DNA of 12,939 bases from Bacteroidales bacterium UBA3724 (GTDB lineage Bacteria; Bacteroidota; Bacteroidia; Bacteroidales; P3): the NCBI GenBank assembly GCA_002371315.1, contig DFHL01000098.1:1-12939 (forward strand), in the 5' to 3' direction. The position numbers and the translations under genes were made by a program. Each line of letters starts with the position of its first letter. Position 1 is the first letter of the stretch. This document shows, in pieces, positions 1 through 6,873 of this stretch. Below the pieces are notes generated by a model that was given only the letters and a program-made list of their open reading frames with translations, ran no database searches and was not told the DNA's origin.

Positions 1-547
1 CCTCAGCTGGAGCAAGAAAATCAAGCACCCCGCCGAGTTCACCAAGATTGGCGACAAGATTGACGTCATCGTCCTCGAAGTCGATGCCGAGAACCGCCGC
101 CTCAGCCTGGGCCACAAGCAGCTCGAAGAGAACCCGTGGGATGTCTACGAAAGCATCTTCACCGTCGGCTCCGTCCATCAGGGCACCATCAGCCAGATGA
201 ACGACAAGGGCGCCACCGTCACCCTGCCCTACGGCGTCGAAGGCTTCGCCCCGATGCGCCACCTCGAGAAGGCCGACAAGAGCAAGGCCAAGAACGGCGA
301 AACGCTTGATTTCAAGGTCATCGAATTCTCCAAAGAGAACAAGAAGATCATCGTCTCGCACACCCGCGTCAACCAGGACGGCGTCGACGACAACCGCGTC
401 GACGACAGCGAGGCCAAGAAAGAACGCGCCACCAAGAAGACCGTCAAGAAGATCAACGACACCCTCGAAAAGACCACCCTTGGCGACCTCGACGTGCTGG
501 CCAACCTGAAAGAAGAGCTGGAGAAAGCCGACGAAGGCGACAAATAA
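1..547 (+). CDS. rpsA: 30S ribosomal protein S1, C-terminal part (5' end outside window)
   Basis: Reading from position 2 the frame is open for 181 codons to TAA at 545-547. The first ~40 residues are the end of one S1 RNA-binding (OB-fold) repeat, closing with ENRRLSLGHKQLEENPW, the usual S1 repeat-to-repeat junction. The next ~75 residues form a complete S1 repeat (from VGSVHQGTI to KKIIVSHTR). A charged tail of ~60 residues rich in Lys, Glu and Asp follows, including INDTLEKTTLGDLDVL, which I recall as typical of Bacteroidota S1 proteins. S1 binds mRNA on the small ribosomal subunit and assists initiation; in this phylum, where Shine-Dalgarno use is weak, it is thought to matter strongly. 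The 5' part lies upstream of the window, so total length and repeat number cannot be given. A strong terminator 21 bp after the stop suggests it ends its transcript. Confidence 0.93.
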   Translation, partial: LSWSKKIKHPAEFTKIGDKIDVIVLEVDAENRRLSLGHKQLEENPWDVYESIFTVGSVHQGTISQMNDKGATVTLPYGVEGFAPMRHLEKADKSKAKNGETLDFKVIEFSKENKKIIVSHTRVNQDGVDDNRVDDSEAKKERATKKTVKKINDTLEKTTLGDLDVLANLKEELEKADEGDK

Positions 548-567
548 TCCACTTCCTTCATAATGCG

Positions 568-602
568 AAAAGAAGGCTGCCCGTTGGCAGCCTTCTTTTT
601 TT
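568..602 (+). terminator. Rho-independent terminator of rpsA
   Basis: A perfect 12-bp stem (570-581 with 586-597, AAGAAGGCTGCC / GGCAGCCTTCTT) with the 4-nt loop CGTT is followed by a run of T to 602. Two further A-T pairs (568-569 with 598-599) can extend it. It starts 21 bp after the rpsA stop and fits an intrinsic terminator for the plus strand. Confidence 0.93.
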
Positions 603-673
603 GCGCCTGTTTCCTTGACAGGGGGATGGTTTCGCTTGGCGGTGCTGCACCCCCCTGCCACCGGCAAGGGCAT

Positions 674-773
674 TTCGACCATCGTTCAACCATCGTTCGA
701 CCATTGTTCTACCATTTAAAATGGTTAAACGATGGTTGAACGATGGTTGAACAATGGTCGAACGATGGTTGAA
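674..773. repeat. Palindromic array of nine 11-bp units (4 inverted + 5 direct)
   Basis: Four 11-bp units in one orientation (674-684 TTCGACCATCG, 685-695 TTCAACCATCG, 696-706 TTCGACCATTG, 707-717 TTCTACCATTT) run into one central base (718). Five units in the opposite orientation follow without gaps (719-729 AAATGGTTAAA, 730-740 and 741-751 CGATGGTTGAA, 752-762 CAATGGTCGAA, 763-773 CGATGGTTGAA). The two halves form an inverted repeat with 44-bp arms and about 5 mismatches, two of which would be G-U wobbles in RNA; the second and third units pair perfectly. The array is non-coding, lies between the rpsA terminator and the next gene's upstream region, and has no visible open frame or transposase nearby. 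It could form a cruciform, an RNA hairpin or a phased protein-binding array. Function unknown. Confidence 0.9.
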
Positions 774-1027
774 CGGGCGGAGCGGGTGCTGCCGGCGGGC
801 GGCAAAAAAAGTGAAAAAAAACCAAACGCTTACCCATTGCTGCACAACACATTACAACAATTCCCTCTTTTTTTTGAAAAAAAATTTTCATTTCTTTGCA
901 GCGTTTTTGCCATTTTTTGTGACTATATATAATGAAAGGCGAAACTTTGCGTTATTGTTTTGCGTTGAAAAGTAAAATGTCATCAGTTGAAAAATAAAGA
1001 AGATAAAAACAAATAAAATCTACAGAT
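774..1027 (+). other. Non-coding upstream region with A/T tracts
   Basis: No plausible gene is seen here. The stretch begins GC-rich (774-803) and turns strongly AT-rich. It has A7 at 804-810, A8 at 814-821, T8-G-A8 at 868-884 (self-complementary), T5 at 904-908 and T6 at 913-918, then TATATATAAT at 924-933. The leader just before the ATG at 1028 is A-rich without a Shine-Dalgarno motif, normal for Bacteroidota. A-tracts in this position commonly bend DNA or act as upstream promoter elements; that role is inferred here. The segment 603-673 before the array is also gene-free and carries only short inverted repeats (619-625 with 651-657). Confidence 0.6.
916..949 (+). promoter_or_regulatory. 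Tentative Bacteroidota-type promoter for the first T9SS cargo gene
   Basis: TTTG at 916-919 and AAACTTTG at 942-949 resemble the -33 (TTTG) and -7 (TAnnTTTG) elements of the Bacteroidota primary sigma factor, with 22 nt between them and one mismatch in the -7 box. This would give a leader of about 70 nt. A TATAAT at 928-933 is also present but is not the normal -10 form in this phylum. The assignment is weak. Confidence 0.3.
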
Positions 1028-3811
1028 ATGAAAAAATCGTTATTATTGAGCATCGCGCTGATATGCCTCTTCGCTGTCGAGGCAAAGGCGCAAAGCGGCC
1101 AGGGTTCGGACACCGCCTGCGTGGGCCTGAAGAACCCCGTCAACTTCACTATGTCCGGCGGACACAACGAGCTTTGGACCGGATATACAGGTACGAAGAA
1201 TGCAGTAGTTACATCGTGCACCGGTGAAGGAGGAACGTTCACCGTCACTGTGCAAGCCTCGGACCTGGGTAGCTACAACAATACTTATGGTTGTCAATCT
1301 GGATATGGAGTGCCCAACGCAAACTCATATGATGTTAACGGCCAGTATGATCCAACCAAACAGTTTGTAATCAAAGGTGCCGGCACCGACCCCGAGACCC
1401 ACGGCCACCTGAGCTATCTGCCTACGGAGTACGACTCGACCATAGTGCGTTCCATCCGCTTGGGCAACTACTGCGGCAACCACGGTGCCGAGAAGCTGAC
1501 CTACGACATCGATGTCAGCGCCGACAATGCCCTGCTGACCATCTACTATGCCCTGTCGCTGCAGAACGGACAGCATTCGGCTGCCGAGAACCCTGAGTTC
1601 ACCATCCTTATACAAAAACAGCAAGGCTCTGACTGGGTGCCCGTCGACTGCCAGAAGCTGAGCTATTTCCGACCGACTCCAGTAGGTTATGATCCTAACG
1701 TTTCGCCATTCTATGTAGGCACAAGCGGCACACAAACTGGAGCATCCAACGGTTGCAACATTTACCTGCCTTGGCAGAAGGTTCTGATCAACCTCTACGA
1801 TTATATGTACCAGCGCATCCGCATCAAGATCACCGCTGGCGACTGCAGTATGAGTGCCCACTATGCGCTGTGCTACATAGCCGGCGACTGCCAGCCGATG
1901 AAACTTATTACGTCGGGATGCGCCGCCGGCGAGTCGAACGCCGTGACCACCATCAAGGCCCCTCGGGGTGCCATAAGCTATCAGTGGTACCGCAGCAAGA
2001 CCGGCAAGCTGACCGGCGAATCGCGCGAGAGCGACAACAGCTATGTGGCCATCGATGGCGCCACCGACGACAGCCTGGGCTGCACGGCCGACCATTTCCG
2101 CCCCATAGGTCTGGACACGATGTATGCGCAGACCACCTTTATGTGCAAAATCACCACCAAGATGAACGAGACCTTCCCCATCGTGTCGAAGCTGTATGCC
2201 GACGTGAGCAACACCAAGCCCTACATCGTGGTGGACAGCGCGCTGGACTGCGGCGCCGGCATCACGATGAGCAACCACAGCTATTCGCCCGTCAACCCCG
2301 GCAACAGCGACTTGATTGACCAGGATGCCACCCAGTGGCTCTTCTACAGCACTGAGAACCCCACCGACCAGACGCTCGTGGGAACCTATACCGGCCCGAC
2401 GGCGCACCACACCTTCAGCACTCCCGGCACCTACAGCGTCAAGGTGCGCACCTATCTGGCCGACGACAGCACCTGCTGGAACGAGAAGCCCGTGAAAATC
2501 CGCGTCATCAAGAGCCCCGTGCCCCGTGTTATGGTGCAGCGCAACGACCTGTGCGAGGGCGACACCATCACCATCCAGGACCAGACCACCGGCTCGCAAT
2601 TCCACGAGTGGCAACTGTCGTATCCCGACACCACCTACATCACGACGATGCCCGTAACGCAGCGCATCTTCGACACCACCACGACGGTACGGCTTCGCAC
2701 ACGCAGCGCAGCACACTTTATGGCCGACACGACAGGCGACGGCATTGTGGAGCAGGTGTACTGCTACTCGGACACCAGCTTCGTGATCCGCGTGCAGCCC
2801 TATCCCATCCTGACCGTGATGGGCGACACGATAGTGTGCAACGGCGACCAGTCGAACGTCACCGTGGGATGCGACAACGTGGAGATGCAGTCCTACGACT
2901 GGTATCAGATTCTGAACGGCACCACGCCCGTGGTGGTCAACAACAGCAACCTGGTGACCACCATCTCGGAAGACCGCCGCTACTATGTCAAGGCCACGAC
3001 CACCTACGGCTGCGTCTCGTGGGACAGCATCAACCTCTATCTGGTCAAGCCCAGCCTTGAGGTGGACCGCGACAAGATCTGCTCGGGCGACACCGCCACG
3101 CTTACGGCAGGCCGTGCAGCCTACTTTGAATGGACCTCGACGCCGCCCGACCCCGCCCTGGTGGGCCACGACACCGACACGGTCATCATCGTGTCGCCCG
3201 AGGTGACAACGACCTACAGCGTCATCGGCCACGGCACCAACGGCTGCGGAGCCACAGCCCTGACACACAAAATCAACGTCTACCCCTACCCCGTGCAGCA
3301 GTGGCAGCTGACGCCCGACTATATCGACTCGGAGAACCCGTCGGTGCAATTCTCCGACCTGTCCGAGTACGGCACCTCGTCGCTGTGGGATTTCGGCGGC
3401 GGCAACACGTCGACCATCCGCACCGTGGTGTTCACCTTCACCGACCTGAGCCAGGATTCGCTGGAAATCAAACTGCGGACCTACAACGCCATAGGGTGCT
3501 ACAGCGACACGTCGTTCTTTGTCCCCGTGGGCATCTTCGCCGTGTGGTTCCCCAACGCCTTCACACCCAAACTGGAGACCAACAACTTCTTCAAACCCTT
3601 CACAGCCAATACACTTCAGGACTATGAACTGCACATCTTCGACCGCGGCGGCAACCTGGTGTTCACCACCACCGACATCGAAGAGGGCTGGGACGGCACC
3701 TACAAGGGCCACGACTGCCCGCAGGGCTCCTACGTCTACATTGCCACCTATCGCCGTCAGGGTGTGGAACGCCTGATGTCGCAGAAAGGCACCGTAACGC
3801 TGTTGAGGTAA
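1028..3811 (+). CDS. Large secreted protein with type B T9SS (CHU_C) sorting domain, paralogue 1
   Basis: The 927-aa product starts at an ATG behind an A-rich leader. Residues 1-21 are a signal peptide (basic start, hydrophobic core, AKA-Q cleavage site). Residues ~120-290 form a cysteine-bearing module (SIRLGNYCGN at 142, later GDCSMSAHYALCYIAGDC) of a kind I remember from the N-terminus of many Bacteroidota surface proteins. Ig/PKD-like domains follow: YQWYRS at ~318, a PKD-like stretch at ~430-500, three repeats each opening with a Cys-Gly/Asp-Asp turn (LCEGDT, VCNGDQ, ICSGDT) at ~505-760, and a PKD domain with WDFGGG at 787. The last ~86 residues (PNAFTP at 842, IFDRGGN, WDGTYKG, GTVTLLR at the end) are a type B T9SS sorting domain. 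It is therefore probably exported by Sec, moved across the outer membrane by T9SS, and attached or released there. No enzymatic motif was recognised; an adhesin or structural role is inferred. Confidence 0.88.
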   Translation: MKKSLLLSIALICLFAVEAKAQSGQGSDTACVGLKNPVNFTMSGGHNELWTGYTGTKNAVVTSCTGEGGTFTVTVQASDLGSYNNTYGCQSGYGVPNANSYDVNGQYDPTKQFVIKGAGTDPETHGHLSYLPTEYDSTIVRSIRLGNYCGNHGAEKLTYDIDVSADNALLTIYYALSLQNGQHSAAENPEFTILIQKQQGSDWVPVDCQKLSYFRPTPVGYDPNVSPFYVGTSGTQTGASNGCNIYLPWQKVLINLYDYMYQRIRIKITAGDCSMSAHYALCYIAGDCQPMKLITSGCAAGESNAVTTIKAPRGAISYQWYRSKTGKLTGESRESDNSYVAIDGATDDSLGCTADHFRPIGLDTMYAQTTFMCKITTKMNETFPIVSKLYADVSNTKPYIVVDSALDCGAGITMSNHSYSPVNPGNSDLIDQDATQWLFYSTENPTDQTLVGTYTGPTAHHTFSTPGTYSVKVRTYLADDSTCWNEKPVKIRVIKSPVPRVMVQRNDLCEGDTITIQDQTTGSQFHEWQLSYPDTTYITTMPVTQRIFDTTTTVRLRTRSAAHFMADTTGDGIVEQVYCYSDTSFVIRVQPYPILTVMGDTIVCNGDQSNVTVGCDNVEMQSYDWYQILNGTTPVVVNNSNLVTTISEDRRYYVKATTTYGCVSWDSINLYLVKPSLEVDRDKICSGDTATLTAGRAAYFEWTSTPPDPALVGHDTDTVIIVSPEVTTTYSVIGHGTNGCGATALTHKINVYPYPVQQWQLTPDYIDSENPSVQFSDLSEYGTSSLWDFGGGNTSTIRTVVFTFTDLSQDSLEIKLRTYNAIGCYSDTSFFVPVGIFAVWFPNAFTPKLETNNFFKPFTANTLQDYELHIFDRGGNLVFTTTDIEEGWDGTYKGHDCPQGSYVYIATYRRQGVERLMSQKGTVTLLR
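1055..1165 (+). repeat. 5' near-identical tract shared with paralogue 2 (matches 3932-4042)
   Basis: From within the signal-peptide codons onward, 111 bp match 3932-4042 without gaps and with only about three or four differences by eye. The codons before it (MKKSLLLS versus MKTHKSIAAVL) and after it differ clearly between the two genes. Identity is therefore abrupt at both ends. Confidence 0.8.
1862..2332 (+). repeat. Internal near-identical tract, copy 1 (matches 4775-5245)
   Basis: This 471-bp segment aligns to 4775-5245 without any gap. By eye I count about 17 mismatches (~96% identity), including an exact run of over 100 bp. It encodes the end of the N-terminal module and the first Ig-like domain. 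Flanking parts of the two genes are much less alike and contain insertions and deletions. This suggests recent gene conversion or strong selection on this domain. Confidence 0.85.
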
Positions 3812-3825
3812 AATAAAGACTGTCT

Positions 3826-3871
3826 CCCTGCCGCCCCGGCCATCGGGCTTCCGCACGCCGGGGCAGCAGGG
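3826..3871 (+). other. GC-rich hairpin between the two T9SS cargo genes
   Basis: The arms 3826-3840 and 3857-3871 pair over 15 bp with one mismatch, around a 16-nt loop (3841-3856). It lies 14 bp after the first gene's stop and 27 bp before the second gene's ATG. No T-run follows, so it is not a standard intrinsic terminator. It could be a stabilising or attenuating mRNA hairpin that sets different expression levels of the two genes. Confidence 0.7.
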
Positions 3872-3898
3872 TTGAGAAACATAAAAACTACAAGAACT

Positions 3899-6757
3899 AT
3901 GAAAACACACAAATCAATCGCAGCAGTACTGGCGCTGATATGCCTCTTCGCTGTCGAGGCAAAGGCGCAAAGCGGCCTGGGTTCGGACACCGCCTGCGTG
4001 GGCCTGAAGAACCCCGTCAACTTCACTTTGTCCGGCGGACACAGCGAGATTTGGACAGGATACAACGGTTCGATGAATGGCTGTACACAGTACTCCAACT
4101 GCACTCACGAAGCAGCAACTTACGTGCCAACACCTATCCAAGCGGCGGACCTAGCAAGCTACAACAACACTAACGGCTGCACCAGCGTGTCATACGAAGG
4201 AGCGGCAAGTACGACATCGAGGGACGTGAACAACCAGCTGGACTACTCCAGGCAATTCGTCATCAAAGGACCTGGCACCGACCCCGAGACCCACGGACAC
4301 CTGAGTTATCTGCCTACGGAGTTCGACTCGACCATAGTGCGTTCCATTCGCTTAGGCAACTACTGTGGCAATGCTGGTGCCGAAAAGCTGACCTACGACC
4401 TTGACATCAACTACGACAATGCCCTACTGACTATCTACTACGCCCTGTCGCTACAGAATGGGCAACACAATGGACCTACTTCTAGCGGCGGCGGTACCGC
4501 CAATCCTGAATTCACTATCGTTGTCAAAAAGCAGCAAGGGTCGGATTGGGTACTCGTCGACTGCCAAAAACTGACATATTTCCGTCCGACTCCAGCAGGT
4601 TCTAATTCCAACGTTGATCCATTCTATGTAGGCTCAACCGGCACACACACCGGAGCATCTTACGCTTGCAACGTTTACCTGCCTTGGCAAAAGGTTATGA
4701 TAAACCTTTATGATTACATTTATGATAGAATACGCATACAAATCACTTCTGGCGACTGTTCCGCTTCTGCCCATTATGCGCTGTGCTACATAGCCGGCGA
4801 CTGCCAGCCGATGAAGCTGATCACGTCGGGATGCGCCGCAGGCGAGTCGAACGCCGTGACCACCATCAAGGCCCCCAAAGGTGCCATAAGCTATCAGTGG
4901 TACCGCAGCAAGACCGGCAAGCTGACCGGCGAAGCGCGCGAAAGCGACAACAGCTATGTGGCCATCGATGGCGCCACCGACGACAGCCTGGGCTGCACGG
5001 CCGACCATTTCCGCCCCATAGGTCTGGACACGATGTATGCGCAGACCACCTTTATGTGCAAAATGACCACCAAGATGAACGAGGACTACCCCATCGTGTC
5101 GAAGCTATATGCCGACGTGAGCAACACCAAGCCCTACATCGTGGTGGACAGCGCGCTGGACTGCGGCGCCGGCATCACGATGAGCAACCACAGCTATTCG
5201 CCCATCAACCCCGGCAACAGCGACTTGATCGACCAGGATGCCACCGAATGGAAATTCTATCACAGCGAAACACCCACCGACCAGACGCTTGAGGGAACCT
5301 ACAACGGCGGAACAGCCTCGCACACCTTCGCCAACGCCCAGCCGGGCAGCAACAACACCTACTCTGTGAAGGTGCGCACCTATCTGGCCGACGACAGCAC
5401 CTGCTGGAACGAGAAGACCGTGAAAATACGCGTCATCAAGCCCCCGGTACCGTCGATCCGGCTGGAGCGCGACAGCCTGTGCGAAGGCGACACCATCGTG
5501 ATTTTCAACACCACACAGGGAGCCACCAATGCCTATACCGAATGGACCATCCTGGGACGTGCCGGCGACACGCTGAACCAAGTGTCGCCCACAACGGCAT
5601 CGCGATTTGTTTTCGACACCACCTCGACGGTGCTTCTGCGCACACGCAACAACATCCACTATATGCAGGACACCAACAGCGACGGCGTCCTCGACCCGGT
5701 CTACTGCTTCGTCGACACCAGCATCACCGTCCACGTGGATGAGTATCCCGATCTGGTGGTGACCGGCGACACGATAGTGTGCAACGGCACCCAGGCCATT
5801 GTGGATGTGACATCGCAAAACCCCTCGACCACCTACGACTGGTACCTGTCGATGAACAGCACCAACGCGCTGCAAAGCAACACCAACCGGCTGACTACAA
5901 TGCCGACCCACGACGAGCGCTACTTCGTCAAGGCCCGCAGCCCGTTCGGCTGCACCAGTTGGGACAGCATCAAGATCTACATCGTCGACCCGCATCTGGA
6001 CGTGCCCGTTGTCAAGATGTGCGAAGACGACAAGGTTATGCTCTATGCCTCGAACGCCTACAGCTACACCTGGACCTCGATGCCCGACGACCCGTCGATG
6101 GCAGGCCAAACCACCAACGACACCCTGGTCGTATCGCCGCACCATACAACCACCTACACCCTGGTGGGCCACGGTATGAACGACTGCTCGGCAACGCCAC
6201 TTACGCAGACCATCACGGTGTTCCACCACCCCGTGCCGACGTTCGAGATGACACCCAAGTTCATCGATTCGGAAGAGCCTGTGGTGACCTTCCGCGACGT
6301 TTCGCCCGAGTCGACCTACACCCTGTGGAACTTTGGCAACGGCAACACGTCGAACGAGCCCCAGATACGCTACACCTTCACCGACCTGAGCGAGGACTCG
6401 ATCGAGGTGAAGCTGACAACCGGCTCGGGTGGCGAGCTTGCCTGCAACAGCGACACGGCGTTCTTCGTGCCTGTCGAAATCTTCGCCCTGTGGTTCCCCA
6501 ACGCCTTCACACCCGAAGAGAGCACCAACAACAAGTTCTCACTCTTCACCCACAACCAGCTTGAATACTTCAACATCTTCATCTACGACCGCCAAGGCAG
6601 CCTGATAATGAGCTCGACCGACCAGAACTTCTCCTGGGACGGCACCTACAACGGGCACAAATGTCCGCAAGGGGTTTATGTCTACACCTGCACCTTCCGC
6701 CGTCCGGGCACCACCGACATTGTGACCCGCCGAGGCACCCTGACCCTGCTGCGCTGA
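3899..6757 (+). CDS. Large secreted protein with type B T9SS (CHU_C) sorting domain, paralogue 2
   Basis: The frame is open from a TTG at 3872, but the ATG at 3899 gives a clean signal peptide (MKTHKSIAAVLALICLFAVEAKA, cleavage before QSG) and is preferred, giving 952 aa. Architecture follows paralogue 1: N-terminal cysteine-bearing module, YQWYRS Ig-like domain, PKD-like stretch, three repeats opening LCEGDT, VCNGTQ and MCEDDK, a PKD domain with WNFGNG, and a type B T9SS sorting domain from PNAFTP (~867) to GTLTLLR. It is 25 residues longer, partly from extra residues in the N-terminal module, including a glycine-rich insertion (TSSGGGTA) after the NGQHN motif. It lies 87 bp behind paralogue 1 on the same strand, probably co-transcribed, and is followed by a terminator. 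Role inferred as a surface adhesin or structural protein delivered by T9SS; no enzyme motif seen. Confidence 0.88.
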   Translation: MKTHKSIAAVLALICLFAVEAKAQSGLGSDTACVGLKNPVNFTLSGGHSEIWTGYNGSMNGCTQYSNCTHEAATYVPTPIQAADLASYNNTNGCTSVSYEGAASTTSRDVNNQLDYSRQFVIKGPGTDPETHGHLSYLPTEFDSTIVRSIRLGNYCGNAGAEKLTYDLDINYDNALLTIYYALSLQNGQHNGPTSSGGGTANPEFTIVVKKQQGSDWVLVDCQKLTYFRPTPAGSNSNVDPFYVGSTGTHTGASYACNVYLPWQKVMINLYDYIYDRIRIQITSGDCSASAHYALCYIAGDCQPMKLITSGCAAGESNAVTTIKAPKGAISYQWYRSKTGKLTGEARESDNSYVAIDGATDDSLGCTADHFRPIGLDTMYAQTTFMCKMTTKMNEDYPIVSKLYADVSNTKPYIVVDSALDCGAGITMSNHSYSPINPGNSDLIDQDATEWKFYHSETPTDQTLEGTYNGGTASHTFANAQPGSNNTYSVKVRTYLADDSTCWNEKTVKIRVIKPPVPSIRLERDSLCEGDTIVIFNTTQGATNAYTEWTILGRAGDTLNQVSPTTASRFVFDTTSTVLLRTRNNIHYMQDTNSDGVLDPVYCFVDTSITVHVDEYPDLVVTGDTIVCNGTQAIVDVTSQNPSTTYDWYLSMNSTNALQSNTNRLTTMPTHDERYFVKARSPFGCTSWDSIKIYIVDPHLDVPVVKMCEDDKVMLYASNAYSYTWTSMPDDPSMAGQTTNDTLVVSPHHTTTYTLVGHGMNDCSATPLTQTITVFHHPVPTFEMTPKFIDSEEPVVTFRDVSPESTYTLWNFGNGNTSNEPQIRYTFTDLSEDSIEVKLTTGSGGELACNSDTAFFVPVEIFALWFPNAFTPEESTNNKFSLFTHNQLEYFNIFIYDRQGSLIMSSTDQNFSWDGTYNGHKCPQGVYVYTCTFRRPGTTDIVTRRGTLTLLR
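4775..5245 (+). repeat. Internal near-identical tract, copy 2 (matches 1862-2332)
   Basis: This is the partner of the 471-bp tract in paralogue 1, at a constant offset of 2913 bp and with no gaps. Immediately upstream (about 4560-4774) codon choice is noticeably more AT-rich than in this tract, as it is in the corresponding part of paralogue 1. Confidence 0.85.
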
Positions 6758-6778
6758 CCGCCGGTCGCACCACCATCC

Positions 6779-6807
6779 AAAAGCCGTCCATCGCGACGGC
6801 TTTTTTT
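6779..6807 (+). terminator. Rho-independent terminator after paralogue 2
   Basis: AAAAGCCGTC (6779-6788) pairs perfectly with GACGGCTTTT (6795-6804) around the 6-nt loop CATCGC, and the T-run continues to 6807. It starts 22 bp after the stop of the second T9SS cargo gene and separates it from recQ. Confidence 0.92.
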
Positions 6808-6873
6808 GTATGCGCTACAATAACATTGCACCTGCAACAATAAAAAGCATTTCTCCGCGTTTCTGAAACGACG

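Noticed and set aside
674..773. CRISPR array
   Set aside because: The units are 11 bp with no spacers and they invert in the middle, so this is not a CRISPR.
558..932. Short frames across the 11-mer array (for example 558-845 minus, 732-932 plus)
   Set aside because: Their translations are repeats of the array or homopolymers, they overlap each other and the terminator, and they have no family features.
928..933. TATAAT as a -10 box
   Set aside because: The Bacteroidota primary sigma factor uses TAnnTTTG, no good -35 partner is seen, and the match lies in a simple TA run.
3872..3898. TTG start for paralogue 2, adding nine residues
   Set aside because: The ATG at 3899 gives a normal signal peptide aligned with paralogue 1; the TTG lies at the edge of the hairpin and would add an unneeded charged extension.
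1325..3910. An 861-codon open frame on the minus strand, opposite the first T9SS cargo gene
   Set aside because: It mirrors a convincing protein (signal peptide, Ig/PKD domains, sorting domain). Its translation is a low-complexity mix of V, G, A and H without domains, as expected from the complement of GC-rich codons.
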